Source: Sediminibacterium sp. (lineage in GTDB: Bacteria; Bacteroidota; Bacteroidia; Chitinophagales; Chitinophagaceae). From it: a DNA stretch of 64,000 nucleotides. A program made the translations under genes and the position numbers. This document shows, one piece after another, positions 31,618-40,848 of the stretch (within the stretch, counting starts at the first letter, position 1; the number at the start of each line of letters is the position of its first letter). The notes below the pieces were generated by a model. That model had not been told where the DNA came from and did no database searches. It saw only the letters and a list, made by a program, of their open reading frames with translations. Location: assembly GCA_030158665.1 (NCBI GenBank), contig JAOASM010000050.1, positions 186,001 to 250,000 of the forward strand, written 5' to 3'.

Positions 31618-34380
31618 TTATAAAGAATAATTTAATGAGATACCGAATGTGGTTCCAAAACGTCTTTGGAAACGAACGGCATCAATTGAAGTATTATATT
31701 TTGTATCTGATGTGTTGTTTTGGTAAAAAGTTTGCTTTTGATTTAAGATATCAGAAATCGTTACTTTAATTTCTGCTTTATTGTCAGCGAACTTTTTACT
31801 CATTTGGAAGTCAAATAATGCTCTAGGTGCTTCGTAAATATTGGGAGTAGATGCCCCGCCTTGTACATCACCCACTAAATAAATTCTTTCGCCCACTTGG
31901 TTGAATAATACCGTAGCGTTGAAACCTTTTTCAGCGATATCATACAATAAGCCCATGTTAATTAAATAAGGTGATTGGCCTTGTAAAGGGCGATCAAGAT
32001 TTAATGAAGAATCTTTCAATGAGCTCTTTATCAAAGAACCATTCGCTTGCAATGTGAAACGCTTTGTTAACTTTTTGCGCATTTCTAATTCCAAGCCATA
32101 TGTGGTAGCTTTTTTTGCATTTTGGTAAGTAAACGTACTTGATCCACCTGCCCCTTCATTAAAGATTTGTTCAATTGGATTGGAAAAGTCTTTATAAAAA
32201 AGACCCAATGTTACCAATTCACCAGAAGTTGGGTAGATCTCATATCGAATATCTGTGTTCGTAATTTTCGTTCTCTTTAACAACGGATTACCTTGAACAG
32301 ATGCATTCAATTCAAAATCATAAATATTCAACGCAGATAGTTCTCTAAGTTCTGGTCTAATGACAGTTTGAGAGGCTGTTAATCTTAAATTACTCTTTTG
32401 ATTGATCTTTATTGTTGTGTTAATACCTGGCAAATAATCAGTTACTCTTGAATAGGTATGTCGAGGATCCCATTTCTTAACACTACCAATCAATTGATCA
32501 TAATCTTCTACACGTAATCCCCAAACCACTCTAACCGCTTCAGAAACCTTATTATCAAATTGTAAAAAACCTGCATTTAAAATCGTATTGGCCATGTATC
32601 TAAAATTTCTTCCTTTAATGGCATCAAAACCGAATAAATTATCCGTACCGTTTCCGAAATTTTGAGGAGCAAATACCGTTTCAGGACCTTGTGCTCTTAA
32701 TGCTGCATTATCTTTAGGTAAGAAATTCGCAAACAATTTCGCATCATATAAACGATCTTTTATTTGTAATAAATATCCAGCTTTAATAGTTTGAGATTTA
32801 ATTTTATAAGTTAAATCTCCGCCTGCTGTATAGATATAGTCACTTAGATCTTGGAAGATTCTACTTCCAGATTGTTGAGATAAAGTATTTGAGATGTTCA
32901 ATACATAAGGATCGTTAGAACCAGTATTTTTTGTGTACATGATTCTTCTTTGATCTGGGCTATAACTATCTAAAATGTTAAAAGCGCCAAACCAGTTTAA
33001 TTTCAATTTGCTACTTAAACTATGTTCGCCATTCAACTGATTTGTAAAGAATACATTTTGTCCAAATACAAATTCATTACTCTTGATTAAGTCACCTCTT
33101 GTGAAATCTTCACCAGCTCGATTGGTATAAGCGTTATTGGACTTTACATTCACTATTGCCTTGTAACTAATTTTATTTAGCGGATTTAAAAACATGGACA
33201 ATCCAGCAATAGCACCCATATTGATATCTTGAATGTATTTGTCATCTTGATAGTCATATAAAACAGAGAAAGATCCACCTTCGTTAGCTGTATTCTGACG
33301 ATTTAAATTTTCTTGAAAGCGATATGTTTTTGCATAGTTAATGCCTAAAATGCCTCCTATTTTCTTACCCCATAATGTTCCAGAAAAACCACCATTCATT
33401 TGGATACTTACATTTGGCTTAGCAGTCATTTGAACTGGAGTCCAGTTATTAGGCATTGTTTTACCTAAAGCAGTTTTGAATGCAATATTTGCAGTATCAA
33501 AATTCGACTTAGTGGTATACCCTGTTGGCAATGATCTTGAACCATCATCTACCCCATACCAATCCGTTTTGCCACCCTTGTCTTTAAAGAAGTCTTTTCC
33601 TGTAACTAATGTATTTGCACTTGTTGCAACTTGAATATTAAAAAAGTTCTTAGTAGGGATATCTTTTGTGTTCACTTGAATCAAACCTCCCGCCCACTCA
33701 CCAGGCAATTCTGGCACAAATGCTTTATTGATAATAATATTGTCAATGATTTGTGAAGGGAATAAATCGAATGAAAAAGTTTTTCTATCCGGCTCTGTAC
33801 TTGTTAATAATATACCATTTAACATGGCTTGGTTATATCTATCCGCCAAACCTCTTACAATGATAAATTTACCCTCTTGGATAGAAGCACCTGGAGTTCT
33901 CTTTAAAATTTCTGCGGTATTTCTATCCGGACTTCTTTTGATAGATTCAGCTGAAATGACCGAAGCCACTGTATTGGTGTTTTTTTGGAATGCGATTAAT
34001 GCATTATCTGTTGATCCTTTATTAGTTGACCTACTTGCACTCACCACCACGTCTGTCAATTTTTTCCCAGACTCTTCTAATAACACATCAATCACTACTT
34101 CCTCATTGCTAGTTTTAGCTGGAGTGATTTCAACAGATTTAGTTTTATACCCAACATAAGAAAGATCTAAATTATATGCCTTATTGATATCGATATTGAA
34201 ACTGAATCTACCCTCGATATCCGTTTTTGAAACTAAATTTTTATCAGACTTTAAAGTAACTGTTACACCAACCAATAATTCATTTTTTACATTTGTAACT
34301 TTACCTGTCAATTTTGCTTTTTGAGCTTGAGCCGAGGCTATTGTAACAAAGCAAAGTATAAATAGTAGAATCCTTTTCAC
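31618..34380 (-). CDS. TonB-dependent receptor with N-terminal CarboxypepD regulatory domain
   Basis: GKVTNVKNELLVGVTVTLKSD, plug SPDRNTAEILKRTPGASIQEGKFIIVRGLADRYNQAMLNG, C-terminal barrel; GTG start. Confidence 0.92.
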   Translation of the reverse strand: MKRILLFILCFVTIASAQAQKAKLTGKVTNVKNELLVGVTVTLKSDKNLVSKTDIEGRFSFNIDINKAYNLDLSYVGYKTKSVEITPAKTSNEEVVIDVLLEESGKKLTDVVVSASRSTNKGSTDNALIAFQKNTNTVASVISAESIKRSPDRNTAEILKRTPGASIQEGKFIIVRGLADRYNQAMLNGILLTSTEPDRKTFSFDLFPSQIIDNIIINKAFVPELPGEWAGGLIQVNTKDIPTKNFFNIQVATSANTLVTGKDFFKDKGGKTDWYGVDDGSRSLPTGYTTKSNFDTANIAFKTALGKTMPNNWTPVQMTAKPNVSIQMNGGFSGTLWGKKIGGILGINYAKTYRFQENLNRQNTANEGGSFSVLYDYQDDKYIQDINMGAIAGLSMFLNPLNKISYKAIVNVKSNNAYTNRAGEDFTRGDLIKSNEFVFGQNVFFTNQLNGEHSLSSKLKLNWFGAFNILDSYSPDQRRIMYTKNTGSNDPYVLNISNTLSQQSGSRIFQDLSDYIYTAGGDLTYKIKSQTIKAGYLLQIKDRLYDAKLFANFLPKDNAALRAQGPETVFAPQNFGNGTDNLFGFDAIKGRNFRYMANTILNAGFLQFDNKVSEAVRVVWGLRVEDYDQLIGSVKKWDPRHTYSRVTDYLPGINTTIKINQKSNLRLTASQTVIRPELRELSALNIYDFELNASVQGNPLLKRTKITNTDIRYEIYPTSGELVTLGLFYKDFSNPIEQIFNEGAGGSSTFTYQNAKKATTYGLELEMRKKLTKRFTLQANGSLIKSSLKDSSLNLDRPLQGQSPYLINMGLLYDIAEKGFNATVLFNQVGERIYLVGDVQGGASTPNIYEAPRALFDFQMSKKFADNKAEIKVTISDILNQKQTFYQNNTSDTKYNTSIDAVRFQRRFGTTFGISLNYSL

Positions 34381-34413
34381 GATATAATTTTATTTGTATC
34401 GCAAATATCAAAG

Positions 34414-34458
34414 TTGAATGTTACCGAATTGTTAACTGAATATGAACTTAATATTAAC
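34414..34458 (-). promoter_or_regulatory. tandem ~11-bp direct repeats upstream of TonB receptor
   Basis: Plus strand TTGAATGTTAC/CGAATTGTTAAC/TGAATATGAAC/TTAATATTAAC. Confidence 0.5.
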
Positions 34459-34476
34459 TAATATAAAAGCTACAAT

Positions 34477-34507
34477 AAAAAAGGCACTCAGAGTGAGTGC
34501 CTTTTTT
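34477..34507. terminator. intrinsic terminator downstream of carbonic anhydrase
   Basis: aaaaaaggcactca-gag-tgagtgcctttttt. Confidence 0.92.
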
Positions 34508-34518
34508 ATAATTATCTA

Positions 34519-35151
34519 TTAATCAAGGTGATAGACATTATGTAAGTCTTTTGGGCAAGTGAAGTTAACCCCAAGGTCGTTGATTAATCCATCATGAATA
34601 TCATATACCCAGCCATGGATATGCAATGGCTGATTTCGTTTCCAAGCATTTTGAACGATGGAGGTTTTACCCAAATCAAATACTTGTTCTTGCACATTCA
34701 CTTCAACAAACCTTCTTGCCCTCAAAGTTTCATCTTCAATAGCATCTAATTCTAGATGATAATACCTGTATACATCCTTAATATGTCTTAACCAGTTGTC
34801 GATTAAACCAAACTGTTGATTTTTCATGGCAGCCATTACACCACCACATCCATAATGACCACACACTATGATATGTTTTACCTTCAATACATCTACCGCA
34901 TAAGAAAGTACACTCAACATATTCATGTCACTATGCACAATCATATTGGCGATATTGCGATGTACGAACATTTCACCCGGATCAGTTCCTGTAATGGACT
35001 CTGCTGGCACCCTGCTATCTGAACAGCCAATCCATAAATACTCTGGCGACTGACCGTTAGATAATTTTTCAAAAAAGGCAGGGTCAAGTTGTAATTGCTC
35101 TGCCACCCAATTTTTATTATTTTCTATCAGTCTTTTATATGATTTTTCCAT
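34519..35151 (-). CDS. can: beta-class carbonic anhydrase
   Basis: WIGCSDSRVPAESITG and HIIVCGHYGCGGV zinc motifs. Confidence 0.95.
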   Translation of the reverse strand: MEKSYKRLIENNKNWVAEQLQLDPAFFEKLSNGQSPEYLWIGCSDSRVPAESITGTDPGEMFVHRNIANMIVHSDMNMLSVLSYAVDVLKVKHIIVCGHYGCGGVMAAMKNQQFGLIDNWLRHIKDVYRYYHLELDAIEDETLRARRFVEVNVQEQVFDLGKTSIVQNAWKRNQPLHIHGWVYDIHDGLINDLGVNFTCPKDLHNVYHLD

Positions 35152-35201
35152 TTTGATTTTTATTAAAATTTCGAGAATAAACTTTCTAATTTGAAGTAAG
35201 C

Positions 35202-36722
35202 CTAGTGTCCAGATACAGCCATCCTTGCAGGCATATTGATCAAAGTTACATTTATGTTTTTTAATTTAGCAGCAATCTCAAAATCATAGATAATTTCTAC
35301 TACATCTAGGTCGATATAATGTGATTGGCTTGCATCAATAGTCACTTTGGAGCCCGTTTTAATGTCTGCTAATTTTTTTGCTATACTTCCTTTATTGATA
35401 AAAGTAACATGTTCAGAAAGATTGATTGTGATTGAACCACTTTCAGTTTTTTTATCATGGTGAATTTCGTAATCACGACGATAATTCGTTCTTAAGATAT
35501 AAAATATAGCCACTATCATCCCTAAGGCTATTCCTTTAAGTAGATCACTAAACTGAATCGCAACAACAGTCACTATAAAAGGTACAAACTGCTCCCATCC
35601 TAGTTGGTACATTTCTTTGAATAAGGAAACTTTGGCCAATTTATATCCCACAACTAGTAAAACAGCAGCAAGACATGCCAAAGGAATTTGATTCAAAACA
35701 GATGCAAATGCCGCCACACTAATCAATAATAACAAGCCATGAAAAATCGCAGAAAGCTTTGTTTTAGCACCGGCATTTACGTTAGCAGAAGTTCTAACAA
35801 TCACAGCAGTCATTGGTAAGCCCCCAATCATGCCGGAAATCAAATTGCCCAAGCCTTGTGCTTTAAGCTCTCTATTGGTTGGAGTAACTCTTTTGTTTGG
35901 ATCTAACTTATCACCAGCTTCGGTGCTCAACAAAGATTCAAGGCTTGCAATGATGGCAATAGTTGCAGCAATAACGTAAACTTGATAGTTACTAAACGCC
36001 GATACATTGGGCAGTGTAAACTGGCCTATAAATTCGGTGCTGTTTTTTGCGACAGGCAACTTTACCAATGCGTCTGCAGTTAAAGCCAAGGATGGATAAT
36101 AGCTTGTGAAGATGGCATTTAATGAAACACCAGTGATCACTGCAATTAAAGCGCCTGGAACAAAGTTAAAAAATGTGTATTTTTTTAAAAAAGGCAGGTC
36201 CCAGAATAAAATGATTGCAATAGATACGCTCGCAATAATAATGGAGCCAAAATGATAGGATAAAGCAGCAGCTTTATTGTAACCAATTGCAATTGGGGCT
36301 TGTTTTAAAATAAGAATAATGCCAATAGCCGCAAGCATACCCTTTATGACACTAGATGGAAAGTAATATCCAATCACACCTGCTTTTAAGTATCCTAGTA
36401 TTATTTGCAAAACTCCAGCGATCACAACTGCTACCAAAAACTGATCATAAGATCCTAAAGTAGTAATCCCATTTAATACAATTACGGTCAATCCTGCAGC
36501 AGGACCACTAACACTCAATGCAGATCCACTTGCAAATGCCACTACAATACCTCCCACTATACCAGCTATAATGCCAGAAAACAACGGCGCTCCAGATGCC
36601 AATGCAATACCTAAGCATAAAGGTAATGCAACCAGAAAGACAACTAGCCCAGCTGGAAGATCCTCTTTTAAATACTTAAAACTTAATCCTTGTGTTAGTT
36701 GATCTAAATTTAATTTATTCAT
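35202..36722 (-). CDS. SulP family inorganic anion transporter
   Basis: LPAGLVVFLVALPLCLGIALASGAPLFSGIIAGIVGG; C-terminal STAS-like region. Confidence 0.93.
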   Translation of the reverse strand: MNKLNLDQLTQGLSFKYLKEDLPAGLVVFLVALPLCLGIALASGAPLFSGIIAGIVGGIVVAFASGSALSVSGPAAGLTVIVLNGITTLGSYDQFLVAVVIAGVLQIILGYLKAGVIGYYFPSSVIKGMLAAIGIILILKQAPIAIGYNKAAALSYHFGSIIIASVSIAIILFWDLPFLKKYTFFNFVPGALIAVITGVSLNAIFTSYYPSLALTADALVKLPVAKNSTEFIGQFTLPNVSAFSNYQVYVIAATIAIIASLESLLSTEAGDKLDPNKRVTPTNRELKAQGLGNLISGMIGGLPMTAVIVRTSANVNAGAKTKLSAIFHGLLLLISVAAFASVLNQIPLACLAAVLLVVGYKLAKVSLFKEMYQLGWEQFVPFIVTVVAIQFSDLLKGIALGMIVAIFYILRTNYRRDYEIHHDKKTESGSITINLSEHVTFINKGSIAKKLADIKTGSKVTIDASQSHYIDLDVVEIIYDFEIAAKLKNINVTLINMPARMAVSGH

Positions 36723-36740
36723 ATATTGATGTAATCCTAT

Positions 36741-36766
36741 TTATTCATTTATTGCTAAATGAATAA
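36741..36766. promoter_or_regulatory. perfect inverted repeat upstream of SulP
   Basis: ttattcattta-ttgc-taaatgaataa. Confidence 0.6.
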
Positions 36767-36849
36767 TTTAAATGAGTAGTTGACAAAGTCACACAATCGT
36801 CATCAATGTTTTTACATTGAAACAAAGTATGCTATATTAATTTAACTAT

Positions 36850-37170
36850 TTAAATTGTAGGATTGGGAGGCGGTATTAAGATTGGATCATTGCGATCAAT
36901 CACTTTCCCAATATGAGAAATGGTTTTGTAGACAGCTTGAACGTTTGACACATTTGTAATGCGCTCATAAAAATGCGCCTTACTTGAATCAATGTTTTTT
37001 AATTTGAACTGGACTTGTTCCACTTCCTCTTCCTCTATTGTCAATAAAACACTCGTTGAGATTTCATCTGTTGATTGCATGATTTGTGACCAAAAGCGCA
37101 GCCCATCCACAGGAAAAATCTGTGTAGCCAACACCAATATCAATAATATACCAATCAGCCTTTTCTTCAT
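36850..37170 (-). CDS. small secreted hypothetical protein
   Basis: N-terminal hydrophobic signal MKKRLIGILLILVLATQIFPVDG; C-terminus IPPPNPTI. Confidence 0.5.
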   Translation of the reverse strand: MKKRLIGILLILVLATQIFPVDGLRFWSQIMQSTDEISTSVLLTIEEEEVEQVQFKLKNIDSSKAHFYERITNVSNVQAVYKTISHIGKVIDRNDPILIPPPNPTI

Positions 37171-37321
37171 ACAATGCGAATATAAACTTTAACAAATACA
37201 AAATTACATTTGTTTACGAATTGGCAAAAAATACAATTCTTTGGCTACAAGGCATCGTAAATAAACGACTGAGTCTTGAAAATCGTATTTTCGAGTTAAA
37301 ATAGGTTAATAAATACAGTAG

Positions 37322-38539
37322 ATGATACAAAAAATGTCAAAATGGGCCCTTTTAATTTGCGCTACTGCAGTCATAGTAGGTACCGCATCTTCTGGATTTC
37401 TTAGCCTACTTGAATTCACCACACAGATAAGGGTCAGCAATTTATGGCTCATTTATAGCCTTCCATTAATTGGATTGATCGTAAGTTTTATTTACTTAAA
37501 AATAAACCCATCACTCAATAATGGAAATGAATATATCATACGCAACTTTTTAGATGAAACTGAAAATGAAAAATTAATTCCTATTGCTTTAGCTCCTCTA
37601 GTTTTTGCAGGTACCATTTTAACGCATCTAGGTGGCGGGTCTGCGGGAAGAGAGGGTACCGCAGTGCAAATGGGTGCAAGTATAGCTAGTCAATTCAATA
37701 GGTGGACAAATTTAGACAAGCCAGCTCAAAGATTACTAACCTGTATTGGTGTTAGTGCTGGCTTTGCGGCGGTGTTCGGCACTCCATTAGCGGCGAGTAT
37801 TTTTGCACTTGAATTTTTTAGCTTTAAAAAAACAAAGTGGTATTTTATTTTTCCAACCATATTAACTGCATACCTTGCCCATTGGACCTGTTTAAGCTGG
37901 GGCATAGAACACGCTAATTACAATATTATTGCATTCAATGATTATTCATTTCAAACAATTGGATGGATTGGAATAGCTGGTTTAATTTTTGGCTTAACCG
38001 CATTGCTCTATCTTATTTCAACCCAACTATTTACTTCTATTTTTTCTTCTATTCAATATCCGCCATTGCGTACTTTTATTGGCGGTATGTTCATTGCAGC
38101 ATTGATACTATTAACGCATCAAGAAAAGCTTTCAGGTTTGGGACTTACAAATATTCAAGATGCATTTATACATCCACAAGGGAACTGGGATTTTTTATTG
38201 AAGCTGCTTTTAACTAGCCTGACACTAAGTGTTGGTTTTAAAGGAGGCGAAGTAACCCCATTGTTCTTTGTTGGTGCTGTGCTAGGGAGTATTTTAATTG
38301 CCTTTATCCCTTTACCTATCAGTCTTCTCGCAGGACTAGGTCTTGTAGCAGTTTTTGCAGGGGCAACACATTGCTTGGTGAGTGCGATGGTATTGGGTAT
38401 CGAACTTTTCGGATCCAAATACGCAGTCTATATTTTTATAGCTTGTATCGTAGCCTACTTATTCAGTGGTGCAAAAAATATCTATGCTGGCAGGCCAAAT
38501 GGTTGGATAAAAGAAAAAATTCAATCTTATTTTTTATAG
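37322..38539 (+). CDS. CLC-family anion transporter, resembling the fluoride-exporting clade
   Basis: LTHLGGGSAGREGTAVQMGASIASQF, AGFAAVFGTPLAASIFALEF; GNEYII at the canonical GSGIP position. Confidence 0.85.
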   Translation: MIQKMSKWALLICATAVIVGTASSGFLSLLEFTTQIRVSNLWLIYSLPLIGLIVSFIYLKINPSLNNGNEYIIRNFLDETENEKLIPIALAPLVFAGTILTHLGGGSAGREGTAVQMGASIASQFNRWTNLDKPAQRLLTCIGVSAGFAAVFGTPLAASIFALEFFSFKKTKWYFIFPTILTAYLAHWTCLSWGIEHANYNIIAFNDYSFQTIGWIGIAGLIFGLTALLYLISTQLFTSIFSSIQYPPLRTFIGGMFIAALILLTHQEKLSGLGLTNIQDAFIHPQGNWDFLLKLLLTSLTLSVGFKGGEVTPLFFVGAVLGSILIAFIPLPISLLAGLGLVAVFAGATHCLVSAMVLGIELFGSKYAVYIFIACIVAYLFSGAKNIYAGRPNGWIKEKIQSYFL

Positions 38540-39834
38540 ACCATGTAGACATAAAAAGGTACACCCATCATTAACATGATGAATCCCCAATATACAATTT
38601 CTTGTCCCGAGCCAATAATCATCCACATAGAAAATGAGAATGCCAATAAACTTACTGCAATTGCTGAAACAGTTTTGGCGCTACTATATTTAGTTGCTTG
38701 TTTCGCACGAACAATTAAATAAGACACAGTCGTAAATAAATAAGGAAGCAAAGTGAAAAACGTAGATAAAAGAATCAATAGTTTAAATTGATTGGCTAAG
38801 TTTTTAGCATTGTTCATGAACATTAAAATCGTGATGATGATACTAGATACAATCACCCCATTAACTGGAACACCTTTTCGATTTTGTTTAGCAAAAAACG
38901 CAGGAAACAATTTGTCTTTTGCCATGGCGAAAGGCATTTGTCCTTGTACTAGTATAAAACCATTTAAAGCACCAAAAGCAGCAATAGCAGCTCCAGCACT
39001 CACCCAGTATTTTGCACCATGTCCATAAATTTTTTCTGCAGCATCAGCAAAAGGCGTAATTGAAATTTTTAATTGGCTTGCAGGAATCATCCCCATAATA
39101 GCTGCAGTACTGAATACATAAATAGCAGCTGCAATCCAAACACCACGCATGGTTGCTTTTGAAATATTTTGTCCTGGATCTTCGACACTACTGGATGGGA
39201 TGGTAGCACATTCTATACCCAAAAATGCGAAAAAGGTTAATGTTGTCGTAGCTGTAATCGCCTGCCAGCTGCTTGTTCCGCTCATATTAAATGGCAATAA
39301 ATTTTGCAGATCTAAAAATAATAGTCCTCCGATAGCGACCAAGGCAAGTGGTACTACTTTAAGTATCGTTGTGATTAACTGAACTCGTCCAGACGCAAAA
39401 ACGCCCAATGTGTTTACCCAAGTGAGTAACCAAAGGCATGCTAATCCGGTTGCTAAAGCAATACTGCCATCTTGAGCAAGAATAGGAAAAAAGGTACTCA
39501 ATGCACTCACCAATGAAACGGCAATGGCCGCATTGGTTGTCCAAACTGAAATTAGATACCCCCAGCCAACAAGAAAGCCAGCAAAGTCTCCCAAGCCGGC
39601 TTTTGAAAAAGCATACGGACCGCCATCTGCAGAAGGAATCAATTGACTTAAATTGGCAAATATTTTCGCAATCACAATGGCCCCAATAGCAGAAAATATC
39701 CAGCCAATTAAACTGATGCTACCGAAGCTTGCCAATGCGGAAGGCATTAAAAATACGCCAGCTCCAATCATGTTACCCACTACAAGTGAAGTACTTGTCC
39801 ATACACCAATTTTCTTGTGCTCAATTTGCATCAT
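38527..39834 (-). CDS. APC superfamily amino acid permease (arginine/agmatine antiporter-like)
   Basis: KKIGVWTSTSLVVGNMIGAGVFLMPSALASFGSISLIGW. Confidence 0.9.
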   Translation of the reverse strand: MMQIEHKKIGVWTSTSLVVGNMIGAGVFLMPSALASFGSISLIGWIFSAIGAIVIAKIFANLSQLIPSADGGPYAFSKAGLGDFAGFLVGWGYLISVWTTNAAIAVSLVSALSTFFPILAQDGSIALATGLACLWLLTWVNTLGVFASGRVQLITTILKVVPLALVAIGGLLFLDLQNLLPFNMSGTSSWQAITATTTLTFFAFLGIECATIPSSSVEDPGQNISKATMRGVWIAAAIYVFSTAAIMGMIPASQLKISITPFADAAEKIYGHGAKYWVSAGAAIAAFGALNGFILVQGQMPFAMAKDKLFPAFFAKQNRKGVPVNGVIVSSIIITILMFMNNAKNLANQFKLLILLSTFFTLLPYLFTTVSYLIVRAKQATKYSSAKTVSAIAVSLLAFSFSMWMIIGSGQEIVYWGFIMLMMGVPFYVYMVYKK

Positions 39835-39867
39835 TCAAGATAAGGAAATATTGTTTAAATTTATGCT

Positions 39868-40815
39868 ATGAAAATTTCAAAAGCATCAATTGAATCAGCT
39901 GCAGCAAGGATTGCACCTTATATTCATACAACTCCAATCATGAGCAACAAAAGCATCAATGAACTTTCTGGGCTGGACTTGTATTTTAAATGTGAGAATT
40001 TTCAAAAAATTGGCGCTTTCAAAATTAGAGGTGGAATGAATGCAAGTTTGCAATTAACACCCGAACAAATGGAGAAAGGAGTTGCAACACATTCATCAGG
40101 CAATCATGCACAAGCCTTAGCATTTGCCGCAAAAATGTTAGGCATAAAAGCCTATATCGTCATGCCAGAATCCTCTCCACAAGTTAAAGTAAATGCAGTA
40201 AGAGGATATGGTGCAGAAGTGACTATTTGCGCATCCAACCAAGCAGCTAGGGAATCAACTTTACAAGAGATTGTGGACCGAACAGGTGCCACATTTATAC
40301 ATCCCTACGATAACGACGAAGTGATTACAGGGCAAGCAACCTGTGTGAAGGAAATGATTGAGGCGATACCAGATATAGACATTGTTGTTACGCCTGTTGG
40401 CGGAGGCGGATTGTTATCAGGAACTTGTTTAGGGGCACATTATTTTAAACCAGGATTAAAAGTATACGCAGGAGAACCTGAAGGAGCTGCAGACGCAGTA
40501 TTAAGTATACAATCTGGTAAAGTAGAAAAAGCGCCATTCATCAATACCATAGCGGATGGATTGATGACCACACTAAGCGATCGAACACTTGCGATCATTA
40601 AAGCACATGTGAGTGATATCCTTTTAGTGTCAGACGATGAAATTAAAGCTGCGTTAAGATTGGTTTACGAAAGAATGAAAATTATTATTGAGCCTAGTTG
40701 CGCTGTCCCATTAGCAGCTGTCTTAAAAAATCCAGCATTGTTTAAAGGAAAAAAAGTGGGCATCATTTTAAGCGGAGGCAATGTAGACTTGAGCAAGTTT
40801 AAAGATTGGTTTTAA
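39868..40815 (+). CDS. PLP-dependent threonine/serine dehydratase (no ACT domain)
   Basis: NFQKIGAFKIRGGMNA (PLP Lys), PVGGGGLLSG, ILSGGNVD. Confidence 0.93.
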   Translation: MKISKASIESAAARIAPYIHTTPIMSNKSINELSGLDLYFKCENFQKIGAFKIRGGMNASLQLTPEQMEKGVATHSSGNHAQALAFAAKMLGIKAYIVMPESSPQVKVNAVRGYGAEVTICASNQAARESTLQEIVDRTGATFIHPYDNDEVITGQATCVKEMIEAIPDIDIVVTPVGGGGLLSGTCLGAHYFKPGLKVYAGEPEGAADAVLSIQSGKVEKAPFINTIADGLMTTLSDRTLAIIKAHVSDILLVSDDEIKAALRLVYERMKIIIEPSCAVPLAAVLKNPALFKGKKVGIILSGGNVDLSKFKDWF

Positions 40816-40848
40816 TATCAAAAGGCTAAGAACAATAAAGACGTAAAA

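Noticed and set aside
33728-34159. 143-aa plus-strand ORF
   Set aside because: Antisense to the TonB receptor; no signal or domain
37171-37321. Fluoride (crcB) riboswitch upstream of the CLC gene
   Set aside because: Looked for the GGNGAUGG...CUGAUGACNCCUAC pattern; not present
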